A DNA stretch of 64,000 bases from NCBI GenBank assembly GCA_015680685.1, contig MNCI01005867.1, forward strand, positions 276,348 to 340,347, in the 5' to 3' direction. Of this stretch, positions 35,486 through 47,000 are shown piece after piece. This DNA is from Gnetum montanum. Lineage: Eukaryota; Streptophyta; Gnetopsida; Gnetales; Gnetaceae. Below the pieces are notes generated by a model. The model did no database searches, had not been told where the DNA came from, and was given only the letters and a program-made list of their open reading frames with translations. Within the stretch, counting starts at the first letter, position 1. The number at the start of each line of letters is the position of its first letter. Made by a program: the position numbers and the translations under genes.

Positions 35486-36388
35486 CTTGGTATAAACAAC
35501 CATGGAAAGCTCTTACTCCCCACTACTTTTTATTTCATCTAAACTTGCCTTCTAACCTTAAGCAACATTGATTGCACTAAAAATAAAATTTATTATATTA
35601 AGCAAAACTCATCACATCAAGAAATAAATTTGTATTGTAAAATATCGAATTTGATTACCATGTTCACTAAATTAATGGTATAAGAGCCTTTTTTTTCCTT
35701 CATTCAATAAACTTGTTTTTTTTAATGTTTAAGCAAATTTAATTGTACAAAAAAGTAAATTTGTATCATAGAACATTGAAATTGGTTATCATATTAATTA
35801 ATTAACAATGAAGTGTTAGTTTAGTGATAAGAGTTCTAGGTCAAAAGTGGGCTGGAATTCCTAAGAACATAGGCAACATTAAAGCAACATGCCTAAATCA
35901 TCCAAGACATCATCCTAAAAACAAATTTGAATTGTTTTATAAACACAATTGATATAAAAAATAATTTAATTGAACAAAGGAATAATATGTTTATGACTTA
36001 TGTTAAGTGTTTTAACATATGGCATCACTGAGAGCACAGGTCATAAAAAACAGGGGCATGCAGGAAAAAGTGGTAAAATCCTTTACTTGCTGTCCATGAT
36101 TTGGAATCTTTTGCCTACATGGACGGGGTAAGCCATATTGTTGGGATAATAGGCAACAAAATTATGCTAATGTTCCGACTTCGGTTTTTAATTTGCCACT
36201 TCCCGTCTTTAACTTGATTGCATGATCCAAATAACGGCAGCATGTCTTTTGTTGACTTGTTCTGCAACTGCTGCTGCTACATATGCTTATTCATTAATTG
36301 GAGCACCGAAAAGCTGGCATGAACAACTCCACAGCATAGGTTAGAATTCAACCATTTGCATTAGAAATGTTAGGAAGAATTAATTGAG

Positions 36389-36556
36389 TTATAGTTCATC
36401 CACGAGTTGGGGAAGAAGTCTGGTATATTGAAACCGAACGTGAAGCTAAAGAACAATTAGACAGAATTGAAATCGACGAGATTGAACTGGCGTGCTTGGC
36501 TGTAACCGTGGCTAGAGTTCAGTTCCAGGCATATGATTTTTACCGCTTCTCTTAAC
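36389..36556 (+). other. Coding-like fragment, unrecognised
   Basis: After a stop, the frame reads VIVHPRVGEEVWYIETE, then R-E-A-K-E-Q-L-D-R-I-E-I-D-E-I-E-L-A-C-L-A and V-T-V-A-R-V-Q-F-Q-A-Y-D-F-Y-R-F-S before a stop, 56 codons. The balanced acidic/basic make-up and GC content stand out from the surrounding A/T-rich sequence and look like protein. I do not recognise a family. It could be an exon remnant of a lost gene. Confidence 0.3.
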
Positions 36557-37099
36557 ACTTACCAGCGTTGACGGTAGTTACAAATTTCGAAAATGCTAAT
36601 ACCAAATAATTCCAGATTGCAAGTTAAGATTCTATTTTTGAATTGCATAACATTCTTGCAAGGTTAAGGGAGATTCGACTACTGATGTTCCATCTTTGTG
36701 CAGAGCTTAATTTTTAAGATTTCTTGCACATGCATAGTAGCATTTGATATTATGTTCACCGTGTCATTCTTTTTAAGTGTTTCGAAGATATTGTTCGACG
36801 TGTAACCATCCTGGGCAATATTTCCCTTCGAGCTTCATTTATTGCCCATCGTAAATTTTATAAACAATTATCCTTAACATATGAAAATCCCATGATCAAG
36901 GAAAGCTCCTGCGAAGATTTGAGTTTTGAGTATTGCGTCATGATCAAATGATATTTGTTTCAGAGGAAAAAAAGTCAAAGAAAAAAGAAAAACTGGTACA
37001 TCACGGTTAAAACATAGGAAAACAAACCGAAAAGACATGCAAAGAAACATTTGAAAAAAATGTAAATCGTTAAAACATATATTAAAAAATCACAGGGCG

Positions 37100-37330
37100 A
37101 GGCTGTGATGACGATGCTAAATTCCTGCATTACACTTCATAGTTTTACTTTTATTATTTTCACCGAGTACCTCAGCATATTTTCACTTTGACCAGGTTTT
37201 ACTTTTCTTATTTTCACCGAGTACCTCATCCATAATGCCTGGGATGAGGATGTTGGATTCCTGCATTACACTTCACAGTTTTACTTTTCTTATTTTCATC
37301 ATATATTTCACTTTTTTTATTTTCATCATA
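37100..37330. repeat. Partial tandem duplication
   Basis: CCTGCATTACACTTCA plus AGTTTTACTTTT[A/C]TTATTTTCA occurs at about 37123 and 37259, with ACCGAGTACCTCA twice (37161, 37216) and the TTATTTTCATCATAT unit repeated after it. The copies differ at a few bases. Confidence 0.65.
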
Positions 37331-37931
37331 TTTTTCACTTTGATAATGCACGCCTCGTGAAGTAAAAATTTCAGTTTTAGTTTCACTATGCATATTTTTG
37401 TAAATGTAATTTTTTGGCTGAAAAAGCAAGCTAGATTTATGGCTGCCCAAGCATCATTCCAGATACAAGCATTTGTGCAGCAATGAATATATAAATATGA
37501 CTACCATTTACACATTTTGCAAAAATACCATATGCAGAATTTAGAGTGCAGTAATAAGAGATTCTGGAAATGCACTGTACCTCGGATGCCCTCTAATGTC
37601 ATCGTAAATATTCCTCGGTCAAAACGGAACAGAATCTCTAGTACTATAGCTCCCCATGTTAGAAACCTATCACTAAAACTTATCTATTTTTAGAACATGT
37701 CTCAATAAATATGGATCAGATATAATCAATTTTCTTTAACCATTCACCTCTATCAAGAGCTACAGCTTTCTTCCTTATTTCTTATTAATTTAAATGGTGC
37801 ATTGTGAAATATTAGACCTCAAAAAAATTCTCCTTTCCAAAATCAATTGTAGGTTAGGTCTGGAAAATAACAAGCTCATACAATGTAAGCAAATGCTATC
37901 TAGAGTATAAAAATATATATTTACTTTGCCT

Positions 37932-38030
37932 TTTTCAGTGTGTTAGATTAGTGGTAACAGTCTTGGTATAGAAAACCCAGTCACAAGTTCAATTCCAGTG
38001 AGCAATGCTGAGTTATTTTATGACAAGAAA
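37932..38030 (+). repeat. tRNA-derived SINE-like head
   Basis: GTGTTAGATTAGTGGTAACAG resembles a Pol III A box and, 37 bases on, CAAGTTCAATTCCAGTG resembles a B box; spacing and order fit a tRNA-derived SINE. No clear tail or flanking duplication was seen. It could also be a chance match. Confidence 0.35.
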
Positions 38031-38166
38031 ATTTCCATTAAAAGCAACCAAGTGGTGCAGTCGAATAGATTGAAGAGGGTGTTAGTAGATGCAAGTAAAA
38101 CGTAGCCAAATCCTGGATATTTACATGCAACATATAATGTAGTTTAAAATTTTCTGAATAATGTAG

Positions 38167-38205
38167 TTGTACATGCATTATTCTTAAAGAATAATGCATG
38201 TACAA
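38167..38205. repeat. Perfect 19-bp inverted repeat in the gene's 3' region
   Basis: TTGTACATGCATTATTCTT, one base (A), then its exact reverse complement. A partial third copy, GAATGATGCATGTAC, lies at 38228-38242. It starts about 70 bases past the stop codon of the minus-strand gene, so it is likely transcribed in the 3' untranslated region and would form a long hairpin. Confidence 0.85.
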
Positions 38206-38272
38206 TTGGGAACATTTACATCCTTGAAGAATGATGCATGTACCAAAGGATTGCTCTTCAACACTGAGATTT

Positions 38273-41015
38273 TCAGAAACATAACCAAAAACCATCTTCA
38301 AAGGCTTGATTTAAACTGCCCTGATCTTGTTCCTCGAATATTGACAAAATGTTGAAAGCAGAAGATGCAAGACTGATCCCTCGAACAACACCTCCATGAG
38401 CCACTTCAATTCTATGACATAGAAGTAAAATGGCATCCCAAAGAGCAGTTCGCCCCTAATAGCAAAAAGAATTCCCATGCACAGTCAACTTGTGCAAAAA
38501 CATGGTTAAGGATAATGAAAATGAAGAATATGTCTCAGTACAAATACCATACCTGAAGAGAAAACTGTAACTTTGAATCCCAATATAATGCCAAAATAGG
38601 AGGGCTCTGCTTTCCTACAACTAGCACACAAGCCCCAGCATGTAATGTATTGGGAGGGCATGACAAAACAGCAGCATATTTTTCTGGAAATCGTTCTGTG
38701 GGAGGAAGCATATTAACAAACAAAGGGTTTTTTCCAGAATGAGCACTTGGATATGCAACAGAATCTGCATGCAACATCCATTGTGGATGTTCCAGAAGTG
38801 CACAAAATAAATAAAGGAGAAGATGTGAATCAGTTGGTAACTCGGGATACCATCTATTACTGGATTTGTCATATGCTTCTCCAAAAATGTCATACTCAAA
38901 GTTCTTCACACAAGTTCCTTCAGCAAGTTCTGATGAAAGAACACATCACAATATGAGCACAAAGTTCATGTCACCCTTCTTGATACAAAATATAAGCCAT
39001 TACTGTGTCTGGATTAACCATTTATTCAACAAAATTCAAAAATTCAAAAGTATACCTCTAACCCTTTGAACAGTGTAATCCGGCCTTACAGTCTTCTGGG
39101 GCAGCAACCCGTTCACCCATTCTCCTTTCATCAAGGCACGCAGCCTTTGATGTTCTGTCACAGCATCTATACATTCTTGTATAAGAGGATTCAAAGACAA
39201 ATCTTTGGGTGGATGAAGTCCTAATAAGGATGGTTGTGGATCTGCAAGGTAAAAATAAGGTATAAAATATAAAACATAAATTCAAGGTTGCAATGTAGTT
39301 TCTAAAAACATCAAGGGAAAGCAGTCAATTGTTAAGTTGTCTAACTTACTGGGAGCATCACGTGCCTGAACGAGGACAGCTCGCAACTGATGAAGAACTC
39401 CATCCTCATCCAGGGTGTACGTAGTCCGCCACTCGTTTCCAGAAATATTAGATAAAGCAGAGACCGGCCCCATAGGGGAAGGTTCATTGCTTCCTACTTT
39501 TGTAACGTTTACGGTCAATCCAAGTTTTGCCGCTGCTTGCATGACCTTTTCAAAAATTTAAAACACAAAAGACACATTTTAAGACTAATCAATGCCTGCC
39601 TAAGACTGAATTAAGAAATGAAATGTCAGAAGATATACGCAGTACTCTACCTGAAGATGACTGGTGTCAATCTTCTGAACAAGAGGCTTAAGCAAAGCTT
39701 CAGAAAACCACTGGCGTAGTTTATCTCTCCAGTGCTCAATATGTGGATACACACCCAGATTCTTAAAAGCTTCGATTGACTGTTCCATACTCATTGGGGG
39801 TGGAAGATCACCTTCTCCCCTCTTGGGTGGTGTGTGATATTTTTGCTGGGTTCGGGATATCCTAACAGTCCTTATAGGTGTGGTTCTGCTTGACATGGAA
39901 GGAGGATTGTTTGTAAAAGCACCTTGGATGCCAGGTGATGTGCGTGTTCCTGTTGCAGAACCCTGAGCTGCTGCTGCTGCAGCTTTCATCTTCTTTTTTG
40001 CAGACTCTGTCAATTTTTCCTCAACATCTGCAAGAAACTGTTCCAGCTTTTCCTCCGAGTCTATGTTGTTCTTGGTTATGCCAGAACCATATTTGGACCA
40101 GGGAGAGGGTACTTTCTGATCGCTCTCTTGCTTTGTCTGCGATGGGGAACAGACTTCAGCTGTTGTTGCAGATCTGATCCCAAAACCTGTTGTATCATGT
40201 CGCTCAAACTCAGGCGGCCACTGCATATATTCCATGGAATAATGGTGAACTGGCACCAAAGCTCGCTTGTATGCACTCGATGTTTGCTTTCCTGGTCTTT
40301 GTTTGATGCCCAAATCGGGACCTCCCATATATGCTGGCTGAAACCCATTATTCTTGTTCAATCCCAACAGTTCTTGCTGGTATTCTGTCAGTGGCGTCTT
40401 TGAACGTTTTGGCCCAGGTGAGTTTTTTGTAGTGCAAAGCACAGACTCTGCCCACTTCTTCAAATAAATAGCCTTACACAATGCCATGGTCGCTGCTACA
40501 AAAATCAGCCCTGATAGTATCTGTACGACCTTGACTAATTCATCTACCATTCAGACAACAAGACATTGATCATGACTAAAGTATTCAAAAAAGACTGTAT
40601 GGGGGCAAATTAAAACAGAACAGAGATAAGGATCGAAATCACTTACGAGCGAAAAATCGAAGGATGCTTAGGGAAGCAATAAGCTCCATAACCCTAGCTT
40701 CTCTGCAACAGAACAAAACAAAATTGCAACACTCGAAATTTCAACAAACATTACACAACGCAGCAAAACCAAAGCCATTGAAGAACAAGATTTCCCATGA
40801 TTTTGAACTTGTGAAGGGATGAAAGAAACCACTAAAACTTACTGAACCATGGCAAGGATGAAAGCCACAGCACAACATGCCCAGAGAGCAATTATAACAG
40901 CAAACTGAGAAGGGGACGGCTTCACACTGCGTGCCAACAGTGCCGATGCAATGGCTGGATTCTGGTATACTCTGAATTTCTCGTTGGCATTCGCATTCGC
41001 ATTCGCATTCGCCAT
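38273..41015 (-). CDS. TMEM209-like nuclear-envelope protein (cytochrome B561 N-terminal family), seven exons
   Basis: Splice model on the minus strand: 41015-40843, 40702-40647, 40543-39651, 39545-39350, 39241-39056, 38929-38553, 38455-38273. All introns are GT-AG, all junctions keep frame, and there is no internal stop; 2064 nt, 687 residues plus stop. This is close to the usual ~690 residues of the plant family, which also contains animal TMEM209, a nuclear-envelope protein tied to nuclear pores; the name 'cytochrome B561' is historical. Two hydrophobic segments (about residues 38-58 and 81-105) fit the family. Then come a basic Ser/Pro-rich linker with an Ala run (K-K-K-M-K-A-A-A-A-A-A) and the conserved C-terminal domain: GNEWRTTYTLDEDGVLHQLR, HPPKDLSLNPLIQECIDAV, F-E-Y-D-I-F-G-E-A-Y, ALYWDSKLQFSLQ and GRTALWDAILLLCHRIEVAH. 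The start is the only ATG ahead of the N-terminal segments. The gene looks intact and constrained, unlike everything else here. The protein's role in plants is inferred from the family. Confidence 0.92.
40985..41013 (-). repeat. Coding hexanucleotide repeat in exon 1
   Basis: About five GCGAAT units directly after the start codon encode (Ala-Asn)n. Such a repeat can change length without changing frame. Confidence 0.85.
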
Positions 41016-41300
41016 CGCTGTTACAGATGCCGCCGTGAAAGGCGGATTTAGGGCTTTTATCTGCTTTGTTTGAAATGCCGAGCCGTTTGCGCTACGCCTA
41101 CATATTCTTCTTCAAATGAGCTCCCTTGTATCAAGGCACACTCAATTCGGTAGTCAATGAGACGATATTCGGTAATGACTACCGTAATAGGGTTTGGCCT
41201 TTAATAGTGCTCATGTACCATCATTGTACAGGTCGCCGACTAAGAAGTCCTTTTAACTAAGGAATGTTGCTTCTATGTTTAAATTTTAACCCAATAAAAA
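41016..41300 (-). promoter_or_regulatory. Upstream region of the TMEM209-like gene
   Basis: Likely 5' untranslated region and core promoter. In sense it has AAAGCCCTAAATCC about 40 bases before the ATG (one base from the plant telo-box AAACCCTAA) and, 133-169 bases before the ATG, a 9-bp inverted repeat CGGTAGTCA...TGACTACCG (41148-41156 and 41176-41184). No clear TATA box. Assignment is by position. Confidence 0.4.
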
Positions 41301-41772
41301 TGCTTTCTTATTTTCCTCTCTCTCTTTTTTAATGCCATGTAACTTAGCAACTTTAATTGTCTCGTTGTGCACACTAATGAACAAAATTAATTTCAACCAT
41401 GATTTTTTTCAATGCATGTCAACATCAATATCTTAGTGTAACGTAGGTATAATATGAAGATGTCTTCAGCCCCTTCTTGCTTCCCGCTCACTTACGTTGT
41501 ATTTTTATCAATAATAAGAGGGTGTTGAAACCCTAAAATAATTATAGATGGTGTTGTAACATAGATACATTCTAAGATTTATAAAAGTTTATAATTTAGT
41601 GTTATTTAGTAGAACCAAACTTGTGACCTAAGGTTACCAAGTCAAGACCCATATGTTACATCCTATCCAAATACATTAGGTATAGTCATACGCTTATGAT
41701 TTATACATTACATGTGTAGTCCCAATGGGTTATTAGGGATGAGTTAGTTTAGTATGATTGCACTTTGGATGT
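41301..41772. other. Intergenic sequence between gene and RT-7
   Basis: A/T-rich, no gene, LTR or repeat recognised. Confidence 0.5.
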
Positions 41773-42634
41773 TGATGAGCGATGAGGTACCCCTACACCC
41801 AACCATACGAATCACAAGTGTTCATGCACAATTCGATCAAGTTTCATGGATTGGACTAGTTGTGGTATCTAAATCGTTATGTCTTGATCACAGTTTCTTG
41901 TCTTCCCACTTAGACTAGTGGTAGCTTTGTCATGGTTAAGTCCAAGTTGAGGCATATGATGATTAATGTTGTTTGGCCCTAAGCTACTCCTAATGATAAT
42001 AAAGAACTTAATTGTTTAATCTAATTAACCATGGAAAATAAAATCTAAACTAGGCTACATGCAATGAGTATCCATCCCTAACCGTCCATACATGCCTTAG
42101 ACTTCACATAACTACCGCTGGGATTACCAAGCATACATCACTGAGTGTACCAAACGATACACCAGTAGGTTACCAAGTAATTACACTTAAGTGCTCGTGA
42201 TTAGTCGTACTCATTCCACTTAATGATAGGAATAATAAAGAGCAATAAATGAAAACATTAACTAAGAAAAACAGTAAACATTTAAGTAATTTATGGTAAT
42301 TAAAAGCAATAATAAAACTAAGAAAATGCTACAATGATCGAAGTAATCCCAATCTTTATTGTCAAACATGTAATATGTTCAAGTACGTCACCCTCAAATA
42401 AGGATGTCGTACAATCACTTAACATCACACTACGGGCATGCACTAGAAAACTAACAAAATTTTGACTACTTTGAAATCTATGAAAAAGCTATCTATAATC
42501 TATATCCTAACCATGCACCCAAGTGTAGTATTTATAGGCTAGCACAAAAGGAACGATATTAGATGCCTGACATCAAAGGTTGTGCCTTGATATCAGATGT
42601 CTAATATCATAGCCCTGCAAAACATGACTCATCT
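41773..42634 (-). repeat. RT-7 LTR (3' LTR in sense)
   Basis: 862 bases, TGATGAGCGATGAGG...ACTCATCT (the terminal A has become T). Palindrome region 42555-42615 is decayed: GATATCAGA and GATATTAGA remain. CTTTATTG near 42354 is the complement of CAATAAAG. Confidence 0.85.
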
Positions 42635-42958
42635 TACCCCCATGACTAAATAAAAATTTGTACTCAAGTTAAATAAAATGAGGAACAAGTTTTTTTACAA
42701 AATATTGGGAAGGTATGGGATTATTAACTTATTTAAATAAATACACAATTTGACTCTTTATAACATAGTGGTGTTTTACAAAAAATATGGACACAATATT
42801 ACAAGACACGAAATTGGGGAAGCTCATGTAGTTCTTAGAGGTGGTGGCTCTTCCATCGATTGCTTCCCTTTGTCTCTAGGCTTCTGGAATTTGTAGTAGT
42901 TTAGGAGTGCCTACAACTATTCCTCCTCCATTCTTGGGTCATGTATCGTCTAGGCTAA
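42635..42958 (-). pseudogene. RT-7 polypurine tract and ORF2 C-terminal end
   Basis: TACCCCCATGACTGAAT-like complement of the purine tract at 42635 (here TACCCCCATGACTAAAT). From about 42830 to 42958 the sequence matches the Pro-rich end of RT-2 ORF2 (3600-3740). It continues at 59752. Confidence 0.7.
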
Positions 42959-43888
42959 TGATGAGTTGCATTTATGAATTGCGTCGATGAGGCCTCATCG
43001 ACGAGGCCCTGTCAATGCATCGTATCATGCATTGACAAGGTCCCGTCTATCCAATGTCTGCTTTTTGACTATAAATGCACACCTACTAGTCGCATTTATG
43101 GTAACAAGATTTTAGTAATAGCAAAGCTCTTGCAGTTTGTTCATTTGGAGTCAGAATATTTCTCTCAAGTGCCTGCAGCAGGAGTCATTGAGTGTATAGA
43201 TCTTTATTTGAGCATTGTTGTACTTGAGCACGACAATGTGTGTGGCAGTAAAGACGAGCTTTCTGATAAACCTTGCAGCAATCTGGATAAATTAAACATT
43301 ACATTTATGTATTTAATGTTTTCAATTATTTATTAAATATTTTCTAGTAATTAAGCTAATGAAGTAATTAAGCAAGATAAGTTAGATAGATTAAACACAT
43401 AAGTATAACCACTTTGAGCGTAACACGTATTCGCTTGGTAATCCCAGCAGCGTTATTGCTTGGTACACTTAGTAGCGTAGTGCTTGGTAATCCTAGCAGC
43501 GTTATTGCTTGGTACGCTTAGTAGCGTAGCGCTTGGTAACCCAGTAGTGGATATGTGGGTTTAGGACATGTGTAGAAAGTGGGATCAAATACTTATGTTA
43601 TGATTTCTTAAATACTACTTAATTAGTTAATCCAATTGCTCTTATTTCCTTTTAAACATAAAAACCATAAAATACAAAATGATAAAAATTAGATGCCTCA
43701 ATTACACTTAATCATACCAGCATGCCTCACAAGTATAACTAGGAAGATAATGAAAAACCTTAAGGCAAGATTCACCTTCTAGAAGACTAGTGCACCAAAA
43801 ACTATAAAGTCCATGGAATTCAACTGGATTGTGCATGAATGCTTTGTGATTCATATGGTTGGACGTAGGGGTCCCTTGCCGCTCATCA
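42959..43888 (+). repeat. RT-8 left LTR
   Basis: 930 bases. Near the start lies a perfect 22-bp palindrome centred on GATGAGGCCTCATC (42982-43003), then further GTCAATGCATC / GCATTGACAAGG inverted copies. TATAAATG at 43070-43077. Four TTGGTAAYCC / AGTAGCG units at 43434-43556. Ends GCTCATCA. Confidence 0.9.
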
Positions 43889-43889
43889 T

Positions 43890-43907
43890 TGGTGCCATTT
43901 CCAGGGA
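43890..43907 (+). other. RT-8 primer-binding site (tRNA-Asp type)
   Basis: TGGTGCCATTTCCAGGGA, one base after the LTR. Confidence 0.8.
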
Positions 43908-44040
43908 CTTTGTTTGCTAAAACATGCGCTATCTAGGATTAGTGAATATTATTTATATTATTGGATGAACTCAAGGTCAACATCACTCTCAATGACATAT
44001 AAACTACTAAGCACAATGATAATTTTATTCATTCTACAAA

Positions 44041-47000
44041 ATGTCTTCTTCTTCTCATAGATGTGACGATGTCAAATTGCTGGTCCCACAGGAGTGCAAA
44101 GTGGTGTATACTCATCCAAATGAGTATGTACCGAACTTCACCTTCATCCTACATTAGGATGAATAGCTACAATAGTGTGATATGGAGGGCAACATCGTCT
44201 TGCCCCCCTAATCGATCTGTACTTGAGATGCTACTTCAAACTCTTAAGAAGTTGGGCATCTCAGATCTTCATGAAGAATACATTGTGGATGGTTATGACA
44301 CTTAAGACTATTATCCCACTGAAACACAATGCAAGTGAGATTAACACCAAGAGTAGTACCATGAGTTTACAAAGGGAAAACACATTAGTAATCCCTTGTT
44401 CCTGCTAAACCAAGATGACAATGTGGGTCCTCCTCCTGAGGGTTCTCAATATGAAAATACTCCACCCTCTATCATTGGTAATGAAGGTGCGAGCCTAAAC
44501 TTGCGATCCACTATTCATAAACTAGGTTAAGGATAGAGTGACAATCAAGGTATGGACTCGAGTAAGCATCACAATGGCAAGGGATCTAAGGATGATGGTT
44601 GTAATGAGCAAAAAGGTGGTGGCAGAAACTGCAGTGGTGGTGGCAGTCCACCTTCCTTTTCATCCTCTTCATCTAATTCTAAACATTTCTCTTCATCTTC
44701 TAGTTCTCATAAAAGCTGTTGTTGGGACAATTAAGGTGAAGGTAATCAACGAGACAACAATGACCGTGAAAGCCACCAAGATCGAAGGAGTGGCCAGAAC
44801 CATCATTAGCGTCATCAACATAGCGATGATGATGAACCTCTATTGGCAACTCAAAGCATGCTCAACATTGTAGAGGCAGTAAAGATTCCAACTAGGCATG
44901 TGAAAGATAGCTAGATTAAGTGCTTAGACATGAATAATATCCCAAGATTTGAGGGGGGGATACAACTCCGATTCGCAAATGCACCTACAAGCTTTCCATG
45001 ATGCTTGTGCCTTATAAAACATAGAAAATGAATAGTAGAAACTCAAGGTCTTCCCTAGGACATTCATCAAGAAACTTGAAAGCTGGTATCAGTCGTTGGA
45101 ACCAGAATCCATTCGTTAATGGAATACCATGTTAGAGCTATTTAATGATAAATACCAAATGTACTCTAAAGTGTCTAATCTAAGAAGGCAAATCCAAGGC
45201 TAGAAACAAGGAATACATGAACCCTTGGATGCCACCATGGGTAGATACTATTCACTCTTACATTGATGCCCTGGCCATGGTTATTCTTAGAGGGAATAAC
45301 TTCGCCACATCATAGATGGGCTTAGAGCAAAAACTAGAAGAACTCTTGGGGTGTATGCCCAAGGAAGATAGTTTGAATTGAGAGCTCATCAAATCCAAAG
45401 GCTACTTGAGTAGGTAGCAAAAGAAGAAGGTGAGTTGCAAAAAAGAGAAAGTGTAGAAGAGTATAATAGGGATCCTTCCATCAGGAAACGAGAGGTTCAA
45501 TTTTGTGACAAAGAGGAGTCACCACTCATTGAAGTGGTGAACAAGAAAACCTTACCCATCCAAAAATTTGTTTCTAATATTTTGGTGAAGGTTGATAAAT
45601 TACGAGACTCTTTGGATGAAAAATTCAAAGCTACTATGAAGATTGCTGAAGAATCCAAAGAGCAAAATAGTGATCATAATTGTAGGAGGAAAAAAGAAGG
45701 TGAACATGCCTACCAAAGAGGTAAGGCAAAGCTGCGATCATAGAGGAAGTTGTGGAAATCAACTCTGATGATGAAATTGATTGTGACATTTGTCAATATG
45801 AATATCCAAAGGGTTTTTTCCCTATGGTGTCACACTTACAAGAGTTTGGGGATGCATGCATTGAATCTTCGACTAACACTTAGGCAAGCACCTAGATGAT
45901 TGCCTTATCCTCAAGGCAATCCAAGGTAATTCCACCAACAACAATAAGCTTACTACCCAAGTGGAGCTACTCCGCAACCTTATGAACAATACCAACAATG
46001 GTACCAACCACAATCATGGGAAATGCTATCACCAAGGCAGTAGTACCCTTATAGGCAACCAGATCCATATGGGTACTATGTTCAACAACCCATCTCTCCA
46101 AGAATTTTTGCAAGGCACACCTCATTTCAGCATCACTTTTACCCTCCAGAGTACCACCAAACACATTCACCATCTACTTGAGGGAAATACCCATATCCAT
46201 ACCACCCTCCACATCCATCTACACACACACCTCCACCTTCAACCTAGTTACTTTCTACTCCATCCATGCAGGGTAAGATTCCTTCATTATCATAACAACA
46301 AAATTCTATGAGAGTTGTACATTCACAACTTGCTTTCTAGCCAAGTGGTTAAGATAATCGATCCAGAAAAAGACCCTTCTTTTGACCCAGTAGTCCTTTT
46401 CAACCCTCACAACCTGATACAGTTGATCATCTTGCATCTTTAATACCCTCATCCTCTACATCAAATATCTTTGAGTGCCTTTCAAATCAAATGCTACCTT
46501 GGATTTTCACTATGATGCTAACTCATATTGTTTTTGACTGGATCAAGGCTAGCAATATTTCTACGAAAAGATCTAATCTAGAAAGTCCACTTATTTACTT
46601 ACAGATTGCTAGAAATGAGCCATGTAAGGCTCTTCTTAAATCTGGTTCTAGAGTTAATCTCATCTCCCATGACATGTACAAGGCCTTGAACCTACCACCT
46701 CTCAAAAAGAGCAACATCCATCTAGAATTGATAGATTAGTCAATTATTGTTCCTTTGGGATTAGTAGAGGACATTGTGATCATAGTTTGTGGGTGCTCCT
46801 ATCCTGCTAATTTTCTGGTGATCAAGGTTGAAAATTGTAAAAGTGACTTTCACATCATTATGGGAAGAGCTTGGTTAAGCATGGTTGACACACGTATGGG
46901 CATAAGGGACCTCTCTTTGGAAATATCCAAAGAAAATGAATTGGGTAAGATAGAGAAGAAGCATATTCTATGCATCACATACAGTGATAAGGGGTGCAAT

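Larger units (their letters stand above)
35486..37930. other. Intergenic region downstream of the TMEM209-like gene
   Basis: No supportable gene or LTR. 35590-35810 holds two diverged direct repeats around AAATTTGTAT...GAACATTGAAATTGG. 36389-36556 is a coding-like stretch (listed separately). 37100-37330 contains a partial tandem duplication. Base composition is ordinary A/T-rich. Confidence 0.5.

Noticed and set aside
35814-35880. Second SINE at 35814
   Set aside because: Only an A-box-like stretch; no B box at the right distance.
37226-37450. 74-codon minus-strand frame
   Set aside because: Built from the partial tandem duplication; no family motif.
39935-40403. Plus-strand open frames across exon 3 of the TMEM209-like gene
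   Set aside because: Antisense shadows; the minus-strand frame has the family motifs and consistent splice sites.
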